Below, one piece after another: positions 42,193-52,169 of a stretch of DNA of 64,000 bases. Numbering within the stretch: the stretch's first letter is position 1; the number at the start of each line of letters is the position of its first letter. Origin of the DNA: an uncultured Algibacter sp. (GTDB taxonomy: Bacteria; Bacteroidota; Bacteroidia; Flavobacteriales; Flavobacteriaceae); NCBI GenBank assembly GCA_947502405.1, contig CANMZT010000007.1, positions 124,001-188,000 on the forward strand, in the 5' to 3' direction. The notes under the pieces were generated by a model. That model was not told the origin of the DNA. It saw nothing but the letters and a program-made list of their open reading frames with translations, and did not search any database. A program made the position numbers and the translations under genes.

Positions 42193-43260
42193 TTATAGTT
42201 TAATTATTAATGAGATATTTTCACTACTACTATCAAAATTATATAGATATGGTGCGTTTCTTAAATTTAAAATAATACTTTCCAAAAGTAAATCATTAAC
42301 CTCTTGCATATCCAAAAACGTTTTTACTTTTTTATCTAAAACCTTTTTAGCGACGTGTTTTATGCTTTTATATTCTGAATGCTTTTTTATTGATATAGAA
42401 ACAACTTTACCTTGACAATTTAATAGCAGATTACTTATAAGACCTTTAACCTCAGAAAGCTCATTAGTCAAATCAAACGCCTCTTCTATAGTTTCTAATC
42501 TTTTATAGTCTTCTTTATTATAGTAGCCCCAATTTAAATTCTGATTAGCTTTAGTATTGCCACTTTTTTTGGTAAACTCTAAATACTTTTGATTGATAGT
42601 TTCAAGTTGGGAATGAAAAGGCTCCAAACTCAATTTACTTCTATATGTTTTTGGATGCCATTGATGAAGTATTAGCGTGTTTTCTTCATAATAAAAAACA
42701 TGCTTATTAGCATTTTTTAGTCTTACATGAACATCTGTATCTTCACTTCCCCAACCATGATAAAACTCATCATAGCCATTTATACTCTTTAAAACTTCAG
42801 TATTATAAAGTGTCATTCCTGTTGCTTCGTGAGTAGATTTAAACTTTATATTAAACGCATCAAAAGGTTTATCTTTTTTAGATTCTTCTTCACTTAAAAA
42901 TCCAACTTGAAAATACGTTGCATCTGCTTTGAGTTGATATTGGGTTAATGTTTCGATAAAATCGGGATGATAAATCATATCTATATCTCCCACAAAAAAA
43001 TAAGGCGTATTACAAGACTTTAAAGCAATATTTATAGCTCTAGATTTACACCATAATTGTTTAGAAGTTTTACAAGAAACCAAGTTTACATGCTTAAAAT
43101 CTTTTATTAAAATTTTTAAACTTTTAAAATTCTTTTCAGAAGAACCATAATCTACAATAACACAATAAAAATCTTTAGTTGTTTGATTATCCAATGATTT
43201 TAAGCAACCTTTAATTAGCTTTAAATCTCTATTTCTATTTGTTAAAACAACAGTTATCAT
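42193..43260 (-). CDS. glycosyltransferase family 2 with GT7-type C-terminal motif
   Basis: A 355-residue GT-A enzyme. ITVVLTNRNRDLKLIKGCL starts the fold and FVGDIDMIYHPDF holds the D-x-D (about 90-102). YDEFYHGWGSEDTDVHVRL (about 175-193) is the galactosyltransferase C-terminal motif found in GalNAc and Gal transferases. A C-terminal extension of about 100 residues after 250 is of unknown function. The gap downstream (42093-42192) holds no gene. Confidence 0.88.
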   Translation of the reverse strand: MITVVLTNRNRDLKLIKGCLKSLDNQTTKDFYCVIVDYGSSEKNFKSLKILIKDFKHVNLVSCKTSKQLWCKSRAINIALKSCNTPYFFVGDIDMIYHPDFIETLTQYQLKADATYFQVGFLSEEESKKDKPFDAFNIKFKSTHEATGMTLYNTEVLKSINGYDEFYHGWGSEDTDVHVRLKNANKHVFYYEENTLILHQWHPKTYRSKLSLEPFHSQLETINQKYLEFTKKSGNTKANQNLNWGYYNKEDYKRLETIEEAFDLTNELSEVKGLISNLLLNCQGKVVSISIKKHSEYKSIKHVAKKVLDKKVKTFLDMQEVNDLLLESIILNLRNAPYLYNFDSSSENISLIIKL

Positions 43261-43266
43261 AGTTTA

Positions 43267-44178
43267 TTAAATAGATTTCTTGAGTGAATATATATAATAC
43301 TTAATTATATCTACAGGTTTTGAGTTTGAAAACATTATTCCAATAAAAACTTGGAATGCTTTAAAATATTGTTTTTCTCTATTATAACAAGCCAACAGCT
43401 CCTTTTTATGTTTTAAAACACTTTGTTTAATCACTTTTATTTTACCAGAAAAACTATTATCAGAAGCTATAGATTTAACAATTTCTAGATTTACTTTTGC
43501 CGTTTCACTGTGGTGCTTTCTAATTTTTGCAGAAACCCCAATATCTGTTCTATAAACTGCTGTTACATCATCTAAAAATTCCACGGTTCCTTTATCTTTA
43601 ATGGTCCATAGGTAAGTTGGCCAATCACCATAAGGGAATCTATTTATCCATTCTGGGATGGATTCTTGATTTTGAATATTCCTAAACATCACTGTAACAG
43701 AAGTCACTATGTTTTCAAAAATTAAGTCGTCAAACGTGTAAGTAGATGTAGGTAGTTCTTTTTTAACTAACTCAAATTCCCCGTTGCTGTATAACCTTTT
43801 ATATTTTGTTCCTAAAATGAAACATGTGGGGTTAGCTCTAAAATAATCTACTTGCTTTTGGAGTTTATTGGAATCAATCCAATAGTCATCCCCATCACAA
43901 ATGGCAATATATTCGCCATTACAAGCTTTAATTGTTCTTAAATAATTTTGAATTAAGCCGATATTCTTACCTAAATCTGGTAATAATTTAATTTTCTCAG
44001 GAAATTGTACGGCATATTCCTCGCATATTGCTCGTGTATTGTCTTCACTACAATCTTCACCTATTACCAATTGGTATTTAAAGTTAGTATCTTGATTAAG
44101 AATACTACCTATAGCCTGAGCAATAAATTGTTCTTGGTTATAAGTAAGCATAAATATACTAACGGTTATCGCTGACAT
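43267..44178 (-). CDS. glycosyltransferase family 2
   Basis: A 303-residue GT-A enzyme. VSIFMLTYNQEQFIAQAIGS, LVIGEDCSEDNTRAI and YIAICDGDDYWIDSNKL (D-G-D-D metal site, about 92) are typical of capsule and O-antigen GT2 proteins. Its start overlaps the stop of the upstream WbsX-like gene by one base. A short hydrophobic C-terminus (VFIGIMF) may lie on the membrane. Confidence 0.9.
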   Translation of the reverse strand: MSAITVSIFMLTYNQEQFIAQAIGSILNQDTNFKYQLVIGEDCSEDNTRAICEEYAVQFPEKIKLLPDLGKNIGLIQNYLRTIKACNGEYIAICDGDDYWIDSNKLQKQVDYFRANPTCFILGTKYKRLYSNGEFELVKKELPTSTYTFDDLIFENIVTSVTVMFRNIQNQESIPEWINRFPYGDWPTYLWTIKDKGTVEFLDDVTAVYRTDIGVSAKIRKHHSETAKVNLEIVKSIASDNSFSGKIKVIKQSVLKHKKELLACYNREKQYFKAFQVFIGIMFSNSKPVDIIKYYIYSLKKSI

Positions 44179-45251
44179 TATTTAAAAACTTCTTTAGTGA
44201 CTTCCAAATAATCTTTACCCCATTTTTGGCAAGGTTCCAGATGATTACCTTCTGCCCATTCATTCCATGCATTTATAAAAACAAAATTTTCAGGCACTTC
44301 TTTCCATGGGTAGTTTTCCTTAATATGTTTTAGCCAATTTTTATATTTAGTGGGTGTTGAATTATTTAGAATAAACGCTTTATTCTTTCTCGCTGAGTTA
44401 TCCCACATAGGTGTAGCACCAGGAAAAACTGGCGCTTTAAAAGGTTCATTCATTTGTTCTTCAGTGTAAGCTTCATAATCATAAACAGATGAAATACCAT
44501 TATTTTCAAATCCTAATTTTGATAAAACCTTATTCTTGATTCGTTTTATAGTATGGCTACTCATTGGCTTAGGTAACCTGCCAAAGTTAGGCTGAAACTC
44601 AAAAGCAAAATCAAATCCAGCTGACAAAAACTCAACTTGAGATTTTTGTGCATACCCCAAATACAACCCAGGTAATCCAGATTTTACAGCTTCTTCTCTC
44701 CATATTTTTATTGTTTTCTTTATATCTGGAAACAATTCAGGGCGGTAGACTATAAACATAGGTTTATCTTGCACCTTTATATATCGTGCATCTTTAAAAA
44801 AGGTTAACAAATGCTTTATATGGTTTAAATCATCATCAAAACCATAATCTTGCTTTAGTAATACTTTATTTTCCGAAGCTTCCCAAGCTCTAGTCCAATC
44901 TTCGTTAGCCCAACACAACATAAATGGAAAATCTTCTTTTGGATTTTTTAATTTTCTATCCAAAGGCTCGTACAACATCTTTTTACCATTAAACCAATAG
45001 TGATAATAACAAAATCCATGTATTCCGTAGGCTTTAGCTAAAGCTTCTTGTGCTAATCTTGCCTCTTCTAATCGTAAATCGTAAAACCCTAAATCGGCAG
45101 GTAAATGCGGTTGATAATGTCCTTCAAAACGTGGGGTAGTTTTGGCAACATTAGTCCATTCAGTAAACCCCTTGCCCCACCATGCATCATTTTCTGGTGT
45201 AGGATGAAACTGAGGAAGATGTATAGCTATAGGCTTAATTTTTTCTGACAT
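44178..45251 (-). CDS. WbsX-like glycan-biosynthesis protein (GH99-related fold)
   Basis: A 357-residue protein. KPIAIHLPQFHPTPENDAWW and GKGFTEWTNVAKT at the N-terminus, GFCYYHYWFNG (about 98) and FVFINAWNEWAEGNHLEP near the C-terminus are diagnostic for WbsX. Such proteins occur in O-antigen clusters, and the fold is like endo-mannosidases of family 99. They are often called glycosyltransferases but the activity is poorly known. The 17-base overlap with the upstream GT2 stop suggests translational coupling. Confidence 0.9.
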   Translation of the reverse strand: MSEKIKPIAIHLPQFHPTPENDAWWGKGFTEWTNVAKTTPRFEGHYQPHLPADLGFYDLRLEEARLAQEALAKAYGIHGFCYYHYWFNGKKMLYEPLDRKLKNPKEDFPFMLCWANEDWTRAWEASENKVLLKQDYGFDDDLNHIKHLLTFFKDARYIKVQDKPMFIVYRPELFPDIKKTIKIWREEAVKSGLPGLYLGYAQKSQVEFLSAGFDFAFEFQPNFGRLPKPMSSHTIKRIKNKVLSKLGFENNGISSVYDYEAYTEEQMNEPFKAPVFPGATPMWDNSARKNKAFILNNSTPTKYKNWLKHIKENYPWKEVPENFVFINAWNEWAEGNHLEPCQKWGKDYLEVTKEVFK

Positions 45252-46095
45252 ATCTGTAACAATAAGCTAGTTTTGAATAGATTTTAGACTTTATACGTTT
45301 TATAAAAGGCACTCTACCCCTTTGATACACTTCATGGTATTTTTCTTTTGCAAGCTCATTGAATTCAGTATCCTTTTCTTGTTTAAAAAAACGTTGCAAG
45401 ATTTTTGCTGCTTGCAAAAAACCTTGTTTCATTAACTTAAAATCTACACTCATAGAATGTTTTCTAATTCTATATAATGCTAAAATATTCTTATTATTTT
45501 TTATACTTTTTGAATAGTAAAATAACTGTGTCCAAAATACCCAATCTTCGTGATTAGGTAAAGCTTCGTTAAAAGATAACTCATTTTCAAGAATAAGACT
45601 TCTTTTAAATAATACGGCATGACAAGGTATAGATTTTCTATATTCCCAATCCAATATAACCTGTTTTTTATAGTCTTCTTCAGACAAAAAAGGAGATAAG
45701 TATCGGTGTGGAGCTTCATTATTAGTCCCATCTATAAAAGACAAATAATCGGATACACTTATCTCAGAATCCAAAAGGTCTTTAAGTTGTTCTGAGAACT
45801 TTTTTGGCTTTATTAAATCATCCGAATCTAAAAGTTGAACGTATTCTCCACATGCCATTTTTAATCCAAAATTCCTTGCGCTACTTAAGCCTCCATTTTC
45901 TTTATATTTATATAGAAATCGTTTATCTTTTTTGCACCATATTGCAGCTATTTCTTTAGAATTATCTGTACTACCATCATCAACAATAATACACTCCCAA
46001 TCTTGATGCGTTTGCTTATAAACAGATTCTAATGTTTCTCCTAAATAGGATGCTTGATTGAAGCATGGTACAATGACAGAGACTTTTAAACTCAA
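45235..46095 (-). CDS. glycosyltransferase family 2
   Basis: A 286-residue GT-A enzyme. VSVIVPCFNQASYLGETLES, WECIIVDDGSTDNSKEIA, GGLSSARNFGLKMACGEYVQ and LLDSDDLI (D-x-D at about 95) give the family. It is closely similar along its length to the protein at 46886-47722, so both probably arose by duplication, with the gene at 46092 between them. It overlaps the upstream gene by 4 bases. Confidence 0.92.
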   Translation of the reverse strand: MSLKVSVIVPCFNQASYLGETLESVYKQTHQDWECIIVDDGSTDNSKEIAAIWCKKDKRFLYKYKENGGLSSARNFGLKMACGEYVQLLDSDDLIKPKKFSEQLKDLLDSEISVSDYLSFIDGTNNEAPHRYLSPFLSEEDYKKQVILDWEYRKSIPCHAVLFKRSLILENELSFNEALPNHEDWVFWTQLFYYSKSIKNNKNILALYRIRKHSMSVDFKLMKQGFLQAAKILQRFFKQEKDTEFNELAKEKYHEVYQRGRVPFIKRIKSKIYSKLAYCYRYVRKN

Positions 46096-46871
46096 AATTT
46101 TTCTGGCTTATTAAAAATGAATTTTATTAAGTAAAAATAACGTTTAAGAGCATACCATAAGTCTACAAAAAAGCCTTTAAACAGTTTAAATATTGAAATT
46201 ACAAAACCTTTTGAAGCGGCCATGAAACTAACATCATCATGCCAAAGCTGATAGTTACCAACTACATCATTCTTAAATCTAAAAAATAGCTGCTTTTTAG
46301 TTCTGCTTATTTGATAACAAAATATTGCCGGAACAAAATCAATATCATAACCCGCTTTAAGAACTCGTGTTGTCCACTCTTTATCTTCAAACGTAGCTAC
46401 ATCTTCTCGAAATGAAAGTTTTTCCCAAACTGATTTTCTAAACGCTGAACCTGAAAAAATTAAACCTGATTTATTGGGGTCTTGTTTTGCTGAAACCTTG
46501 TTTATATAATTCTGATAATCATTAGGGCTGTGTAAACACCTAACACCAGCCAAATTAGAATTTTCGTTAAATTTCTGTTTTATCAATTTAAAAAAATCAT
46601 GACTTACCGGATAAGCATGTGCACTAAACATAACTACGATTGGAAACTTAGTTTGTTCTGCTGCAAAGTTGGCACTTCCGCCATAACTAAAATTATTAAT
46701 AGTAATAAATCTAGCACCATAAGCCTTTGAAACCGATTCGCTTTCGTCAGAAGACAGATTATCTATAACTATAATTTCTCCAATATCATCAAAATAGCGT
46801 TCCTTGAGGTTTTTAAGTAAAAACCCTAATGCCTTTTCTTGATTTTTATTTCTTATTACTACTGAAATCAT
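46092..46871 (-). CDS. glycosyltransferase family 2
   Basis: A 259-residue GT-A enzyme. ISVVIRNKNQEKALGFLLKN and EIIVIDNLSSDESESVSKAY match the rhamnosyltransferase-like GT2 group. The metal site is not a plain D-x-D but lies near VVMFSAHAYPVS (about 75-86), so this may be a variant or inactive form. FEDKEWTTRVLKAGYDI holds the usual E-D pair. It lies between two related GT2 genes. Confidence 0.85.
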   Translation of the reverse strand: MISVVIRNKNQEKALGFLLKNLKERYFDDIGEIIVIDNLSSDESESVSKAYGARFITINNFSYGGSANFAAEQTKFPIVVMFSAHAYPVSHDFFKLIKQKFNENSNLAGVRCLHSPNDYQNYINKVSAKQDPNKSGLIFSGSAFRKSVWEKLSFREDVATFEDKEWTTRVLKAGYDIDFVPAIFCYQISRTKKQLFFRFKNDVVGNYQLWHDDVSFMAASKGFVISIFKLFKGFFVDLWYALKRYFYLIKFIFNKPEKF

Positions 46872-46885
46872 AGAATAGAACCTCT

Positions 46886-47722
46886 TTACTTTTTAAATAA
46901 CTTTAACGACTTAGATATGTAATTAGCCATTTTATGCGTTGATGATTGCTTGATTTTAGATACCGTATTTTCTTTGTTTTTTAAAAGATACAGTAAGTAA
47001 TTAACCGTTTCATCATGATGTTTTTTATATAGCGCTTTGTGTTTATTGAAAACATATTTCATATTGGATATACGGTGGTTTTCTAAAGTATCAATTAACA
47101 TGGATTGTTTTTGTTTTCTATAATAAAACAGAAACTCCTCAACCACTTTATAAATCCAACCACGTTTTGTAATAGCTAGCCAAAATTCCCAATCTTCAAA
47201 ACCATTTTTCATGTTTTCATCATAACCACCAACTTCATCCCAGCATTTTTTTCGATAAAGTGATGTAGCAATCAAACAATTTTCAAAAAGAATTGCATGA
47301 TACGTTGTGCCTTCTGGTTTCAATTCATGGATAATATTTTCTTTTCTCTTATAAAAAAACTTACTGTAACAGGATACTATGGCTAAAGCATCATTATTTT
47401 CAAGTTCTGGAACTAAAGTAGACAAAAACTTCTCATGTATTATATCGTCTGCATCAAGAGGTAAAATATATTCCCCTTTACTAAGCTTTACTCCAGCATT
47501 TCTTGCACTACTTAACCCTCCATTTTTCTTTTCAATATACTTAAAACGATTATCGTTTTCGCACCATACATTTGCTACTAGTTTCGTATCGTCTGGACTC
47601 CCATCATTAACAATAATACATTCCCAATTTGCATAAGTTTGATCCATAACCGATTGCAATGCCTCATCCAAAAAATGAGCTTGATTATAACACGGAACAA
47701 TTATGGATACCAAACTACTCAT
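46886..47722 (-). CDS. glycosyltransferase family 2
   Basis: A 278-residue GT-A enzyme. VSIIVPCYNQAHFLDEALQS, WECIIVNDGSPDDTK, GGLSSARNAGVKLSKGEYIL and PLDADDIIHEKF (D-A-D-D, about 95) define it. It is a close paralogue of the protein at 45235-46095, which also has the WECIIV and GGLSSARN blocks. FEDWEFWLAITKRGW carries the catalytic Asp/Glu region. Confidence 0.92.
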   Translation of the reverse strand: MSSLVSIIVPCYNQAHFLDEALQSVMDQTYANWECIIVNDGSPDDTKLVANVWCENDNRFKYIEKKNGGLSSARNAGVKLSKGEYILPLDADDIIHEKFLSTLVPELENNDALAIVSCYSKFFYKRKENIIHELKPEGTTYHAILFENCLIATSLYRKKCWDEVGGYDENMKNGFEDWEFWLAITKRGWIYKVVEEFLFYYRKQKQSMLIDTLENHRISNMKYVFNKHKALYKKHHDETVNYLLYLLKNKENTVSKIKQSSTHKMANYISKSLKLFKK

Positions 47723-47724
47723 GA

Positions 47725-48507
47725 TTAAAACTTATTTAATATACCAAGCCTTACCAAGAGCTTAATAATTCTGGAGTGTCGCAAATTATTTATTTTCTTT
47801 CGATATAAGAGAATATCGTTTACATCTTGTGTAAAAATAGCATAATCTGTTTTTAAAACAGCCTCCTTTTCATTGAACTTAACAACTTGATTTTTAGGAT
47901 TAGAACTCAATCCTCCAATATAAAACGTTGAAAGTGGTTTTGCAATATGCTTATAACTTAAATTATATTTACAGATAGCATCAATAAAGAATTTCCAGTC
48001 TGAGACTATTTTAAAATCTTCTTTATACAAGTTTGTTCTTAAAAATGCCTCTTTATTTATAAAAGTGGCTGGATGTGGCAAGGTATCTTCCACAAAATAG
48101 GAAAATGATAAGGCATCTGGATATGTTTTTATAAAGGTTTTATCTCCCTCAACAACTTGTAAATCAAAATACACTAAATCAAAATCTTTAATGTGCTCTT
48201 TATTTTTTTCTAAAACTTTATTATTGTAAAAATGGTCTCCGCTATTTAAAAACAATAAATAGTCTCCTGATGCATGTTTTATTCCTTTATTCATGGCTTC
48301 ATAAACACCACTATCTGGCTCACTAACCCAAAAATCAAATCGATTGGTGTTTTGTTTTAAATAATCAACACTTCCATCTGTTGAATTACCATCAATTACT
48401 ATATACTCGAAATCTTGAAAAGTTTGTTGTTTTACACTATCCACTGTTCGTTTAAGCCCTTCAAGATTATTATAGTTAACCGTTATTATGGAGAGTCTTG
48501 GTTTCAT
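47725..48507 (-). CDS. glycosyltransferase family 2 (WcaA-like)
   Basis: A 260-residue GT-A enzyme. SIITVNYNNLEGLKRTVDSV, YIVIDGNSTDGSVDYL and LLFLNSGDHFY (N-S-G-D, about 88) are typical of the WcaA/EpsE-like group. It is a clear paralogue of the protein at 52170-52946, down to the C-terminal block LRHSRIIKLLVRLGI. It starts 29 bases after the GT-acetyltransferase fusion gene. Confidence 0.9.
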   Translation of the reverse strand: MKPRLSIITVNYNNLEGLKRTVDSVKQQTFQDFEYIVIDGNSTDGSVDYLKQNTNRFDFWVSEPDSGVYEAMNKGIKHASGDYLLFLNSGDHFYNNKVLEKNKEHIKDFDLVYFDLQVVEGDKTFIKTYPDALSFSYFVEDTLPHPATFINKEAFLRTNLYKEDFKIVSDWKFFIDAICKYNLSYKHIAKPLSTFYIGGLSSNPKNQVVKFNEKEAVLKTDYAIFTQDVNDILLYRKKINNLRHSRIIKLLVRLGILNKF

Positions 48508-48536
48508 TCAGTTACTAAGAGGTGCTATAAATCAGT

Positions 48537-50069
48537 TTATTCTACTTTGTTTAAGGATTGTAAAAACTCTTCAACCTCGAAAAAATGTTTTTCAACTAGG
48601 TGCAAATCATCACTATTAAAATTCCACCATTTAATATTTAATAGCTTTTTAATGGTTTCATCTTCAAACCTATATTTTTTTATTTTTATTGGGTTACCAA
48701 CCGCAATTGCATAAGGCGGTATATCTTTAGAGACAACAGCACCTGCCCCAATTATAGCTCCATCTCCTATAGTTACTCCATCCAATACTGTAACATTCAT
48801 TCCTATAAAAACATCATTACCAATTGTAATGGGCTTAAATTCTTCAATTTTATTATCAGAACTTAAAGTCATCCCATTTTGCTTTGCTGTAGAGTAAAAC
48901 ATAGGGTGTGTAGATACGCCTTTGGTAGGATGCATACCTCTACCTGCCATAAAATTAGCCCCTATAGAACAAAACTTTCCAACAACTGTATTGTTGATTA
49001 CAGAATTTTCAGAAATATAAGTGTAATTACCAATTATAGAATTAGACAATCTTGAAGATGGATAAATTTTGGTGTTTGTCCCAAGATATGTCTTAACACT
49101 TACAATGTTTTGATTATACCTAAGTACTTTTTTTAAATCTGGAAAAATTAAAAAAAACAGGTTTCTAAGTTTATTTTTAACACTTCTCTTCACATTTTTT
49201 TTAGCTGGTTTCTCTTTAAGTGATTTATAAAAGTTTTTAATAATTAAATTAGCGTTTTCATCTTCAACAATATCTATTAACTTAACTTCAATATGTTTTA
49301 CTAACTCGTTATGATTAAATTCGGTATGAACGCCATTATGTTCTCCTGTATTATCAAAACCAAAATTTTGAACTAATGACTTATTAGGAAATAAAGTATA
49401 ACCATTTTGAAGTAATACTGATGCATGCCACTTCACAAACCACGTATTAAGTTTGCCTGTAATATTATCTGCTAATTGGCTACTTAAATAATCTCCACCA
49501 AATTTATCTAGGCTGTTAAGTAACTTTTTTTGTTTTAACTCATTCCAAAGAAAAAGCGCATCATCATTAAAATGTTTCCATGATCTCTCCCAGGTTGCCC
49601 AACCCCAACACAATGGCACATTATAAAAAAAAGTGTTAGGTAAATTTGATTTATGCGGATACATATACCCTGAAACATGCATAACCTTATCATTTTCTTG
49701 ATAAAGATGTAATGCGTTATTCATGTAATTCAAGAACCCAGAAGAGGTTTCAATATCATCTTCTAGAACAATAACTCTTCCGTGTTTTTCAACTACCTCA
49801 GTTACACCATTGATAATGGATTGCGCTAAGCCTCTATTTTTATCACTAACAATAACTTTTACACTTTGAAATCTATCTTCTGCTTTTGCTATTTCATGAA
49901 CTTTATTAATGTTTTTTAACTCTTGCTCTTCAATATGTTTTTTTGGACCATCGCAAAAAATATACAAATCACTTTGTGCAGCTTCAGGATTTAAAGAAAG
50001 GGCATCCAAAGTTCTTTTCGTATGTTTTGGCCTGTTAAAAGCGAAAAGAACTATTGGTGAAAAACTCAT
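48537..50069 (-). CDS. glycosyltransferase fused to a left-handed beta-helix acetyltransferase
   Basis: A 510-residue fusion. Residues about 1-260 form a GT-A-like domain (PIVLFAFNRPKHTKRTLDAL, GRVIVLEDDIETSSGFLNYM with E-D-D at about 97, VPLCWGWATWERSW). Residues about 325-495 are a hexapeptide acyltransferase of the xenobiotic/VatD type (SNSIIGNYTYISENSVI, SIGANFMAGRGMHP with probable catalytic His, ITIGNDVFIGMNVTVLDGVT, IGAGAVVSKDIPPYAI). It may transfer a sugar and O- or N-acetylate it. An uncharged linker joins the two parts, and no frameshift is needed. Confidence 0.88.
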   Translation of the reverse strand: MSFSPIVLFAFNRPKHTKRTLDALSLNPEAAQSDLYIFCDGPKKHIEEQELKNINKVHEIAKAEDRFQSVKVIVSDKNRGLAQSIINGVTEVVEKHGRVIVLEDDIETSSGFLNYMNNALHLYQENDKVMHVSGYMYPHKSNLPNTFFYNVPLCWGWATWERSWKHFNDDALFLWNELKQKKLLNSLDKFGGDYLSSQLADNITGKLNTWFVKWHASVLLQNGYTLFPNKSLVQNFGFDNTGEHNGVHTEFNHNELVKHIEVKLIDIVEDENANLIIKNFYKSLKEKPAKKNVKRSVKNKLRNLFFLIFPDLKKVLRYNQNIVSVKTYLGTNTKIYPSSRLSNSIIGNYTYISENSVINNTVVGKFCSIGANFMAGRGMHPTKGVSTHPMFYSTAKQNGMTLSSDNKIEEFKPITIGNDVFIGMNVTVLDGVTIGDGAIIGAGAVVSKDIPPYAIAVGNPIKIKKYRFEDETIKKLLNIKWWNFNSDDLHLVEKHFFEVEEFLQSLNKVE

Positions 50070-50137
50070 AATCTATTATTGTTTATACAAAAATGGGAAA
50101 AGTTTCTGTCTAAGCCTAACTATAGACATGTATTAAT

Positions 50138-51151
50138 TTATTGAAGTGATTTATTTTTTTTCATTTTCAAAAATAATTTTACTCTTCTTTTTAAGGATTC
50201 TGGAATAAACCTTAATACCCTAGCTTTTATAGAATTTCTCTGGAACACATCCAATAAAATTAAATCCGCATTACTTACATCTTTCTGGGTATTATGATTT
50301 TTTTTATATGTTTTATGAACCAATTTAAATAAATTTATAGGAACCCAACTTAGGTTTAGACTATTCATTTTTACATATTTTGAGGTTTCAAGATGGTAAC
50401 AATAAAAATTGCCATTTGTATCAAAATATATCTTTTTTAAATACTGATTATTCAATATTGATTCATAGGTTTCATAACCATGATCTAGACAAATACAGTC
50501 ATCAAACGATTCATTATCAATTATTTTATTGAGTCTGATACTTTTTATTCCTTCTTGGTCTCGGTAAGCTTTATAAGCCCTCATTTCAGTAAAAGCGTAA
50601 TCGGGATGCTTGATAAAATCCTTTTTTTGCTCGTTTAAATACGCCTCGTCTGTAAATAATTCATTAATCTTATTTACATAACCATGAACAACTTTTGATG
50701 AAGAAATATAACCATTCATACAAATACCATTGCATTGTTCAGTACAATGAAAATCTTTAAATTTTTCTTCTTGCTTATTCAAGTCTGATAAAATCATGTT
50801 ATCAGAATCAAAATGCCAAAAAGCATCAATGCTATTTTTATTTATAAAATTGTGTATGTAAAACCAACGTTTGAATACAAACTTTGTCCAAAATTCTTTT
50901 TTATGTTTTACTCCTGCAATGTGCTTATAAACTTTATCAAAAACCGTAATCTCATCACTCGCATCATAATCTTGAAATCTATGATGCTCTACTTTAGCTT
51001 TTTTTGCAACAATCGCATTTTTTTCATCACCAAGTAAAATTATTCTATTTTGAGGGTTAGTTAATTTTACTTGTTTAAGCGTGTAATATAAATACGGTGA
51101 GTTGCCATAATGGCAAAAAATTATTGGTTTTTTTGAATCTTCAATGTTCAT
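50138..51151 (-). CDS. putative glycosyltransferase (GT-A like, family unclear)
   Basis: A 337-residue protein. PIIFCHYGNSPYLYYTLKQV, IILLGDEKNA and AFWHFDSDNMILSDL (D-S-D at about 112) are consistent with a GT-A nucleotide-sugar fold. TEQCNGICMNGYISS is a distinctive later block. I cannot assign a CAZy family. It lies among transferase genes with gaps of 68 and 40 bases, so a role in glycan assembly is likely but not proven. Confidence 0.7.
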   Translation of the reverse strand: MNIEDSKKPIIFCHYGNSPYLYYTLKQVKLTNPQNRIILLGDEKNAIVAKKAKVEHHRFQDYDASDEITVFDKVYKHIAGVKHKKEFWTKFVFKRWFYIHNFINKNSIDAFWHFDSDNMILSDLNKQEEKFKDFHCTEQCNGICMNGYISSSKVVHGYVNKINELFTDEAYLNEQKKDFIKHPDYAFTEMRAYKAYRDQEGIKSIRLNKIIDNESFDDCICLDHGYETYESILNNQYLKKIYFDTNGNFYCYHLETSKYVKMNSLNLSWVPINLFKLVHKTYKKNHNTQKDVSNADLILLDVFQRNSIKARVLRFIPESLKRRVKLFLKMKKNKSLQ

Positions 51152-51191
51152 CTTAAATTATCTCCAAAAAGAATTAAGCTATAATTAAATC

Positions 51192-52142
51192 TTACCTTTT
51201 GTTTTTGTAAAAGAACGGAAAAATACTTTTTCTACGTGCAACTATTGGAAAATACTTAATGCTAAGTAATGAAAATAGAATTCTATTGTTACTAAAAAAA
51301 ATAGAAAACCAAGACATAATACTTTGTTTCAAACCTTTACCTTCTTGATAGTTGAGCATCCAATATTTTTTTAAGAGTGCATCTATTTTTTTTAAGGAGA
51401 CTTTATGTTTACAGCTCCAAAAAATAAGCTTCTCGTAGACTTTAAGTTTGTCATATAATTTTCCGTTATTAAAAACATTAGTATCGTGTACACCTCTCAT
51501 AGCCAAGGGCTCATGAATAACACCTGTGGCTAATTTAGTTTTTAAAGCCATTTTTATAAACATGTGTGTATCTTCATCTACTGGTAACAACTCATTAAAA
51601 AAACCAACCTTATCAAAAACCGATTTCTTTACTGTTAAGCCATCAATTGAAAAATGCCCTTTTTTGTAATGTAATAATACTTCAAAAAGTGCTTCCGGCT
51701 TTACTTTTTCTGTAATTGTTGTTAATTTTAATATAGACCTTTCAAATTCCTTAGATTCCCTGTAAAAATGAGCTCCGATGGCATTGTAAACTCCATCAAT
51801 AGAATGGTCTTTAGCAAATACTTTTTGGTCATTTTTAAATCTATTTTTTAAATAAAAATCATCTGAATCTAAAAACGCAATATAATTACTCGAAGCCTTT
51901 TTAATACCCAAGTTTCTACTAGCAGATCTCCCTTTGTTTAGTCCATTAGGATGATGAAATATTTTAATTCTATCATTTTCTTCCTGCAATTTTTCAATTA
52001 TGTGTAACGAGCTATCCTCGCTTCCATCATTTACTACAATAACCTCAACAACCTCTGGTTGATCTAAAGCAGAAGTTATCGCTTTTTCAACAAAACGTTC
52101 CGTATTAAAAACTGGTATGATTACAGAGACTAAAAACTTCAT
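51192..52142 (-). CDS. glycosyltransferase family 2
   Basis: A 316-residue GT-A enzyme. LVSVIIPVFNTERFVEKAIT, EVIVVNDGSEDSSLHII and YIAFLDSDDFYLKNRF (D-S-D-D, about 95) are typical. It is basic at the C-terminus (RRKSIFPFFYKNKR), perhaps to lie on the membrane. Upstream and downstream genes are GT2 and GT-A-like, all in the same direction. Confidence 0.92.
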   Translation of the reverse strand: MKFLVSVIIPVFNTERFVEKAITSALDQPEVVEVIVVNDGSEDSSLHIIEKLQEENDRIKIFHHPNGLNKGRSASRNLGIKKASSNYIAFLDSDDFYLKNRFKNDQKVFAKDHSIDGVYNAIGAHFYRESKEFERSILKLTTITEKVKPEALFEVLLHYKKGHFSIDGLTVKKSVFDKVGFFNELLPVDEDTHMFIKMALKTKLATGVIHEPLAMRGVHDTNVFNNGKLYDKLKVYEKLIFWSCKHKVSLKKIDALLKKYWMLNYQEGKGLKQSIMSWFSIFFSNNRILFSLLSIKYFPIVARRKSIFPFFYKNKR

Positions 52143-52169
52143 ATATATTACCAGAGTATTTTAATGATA

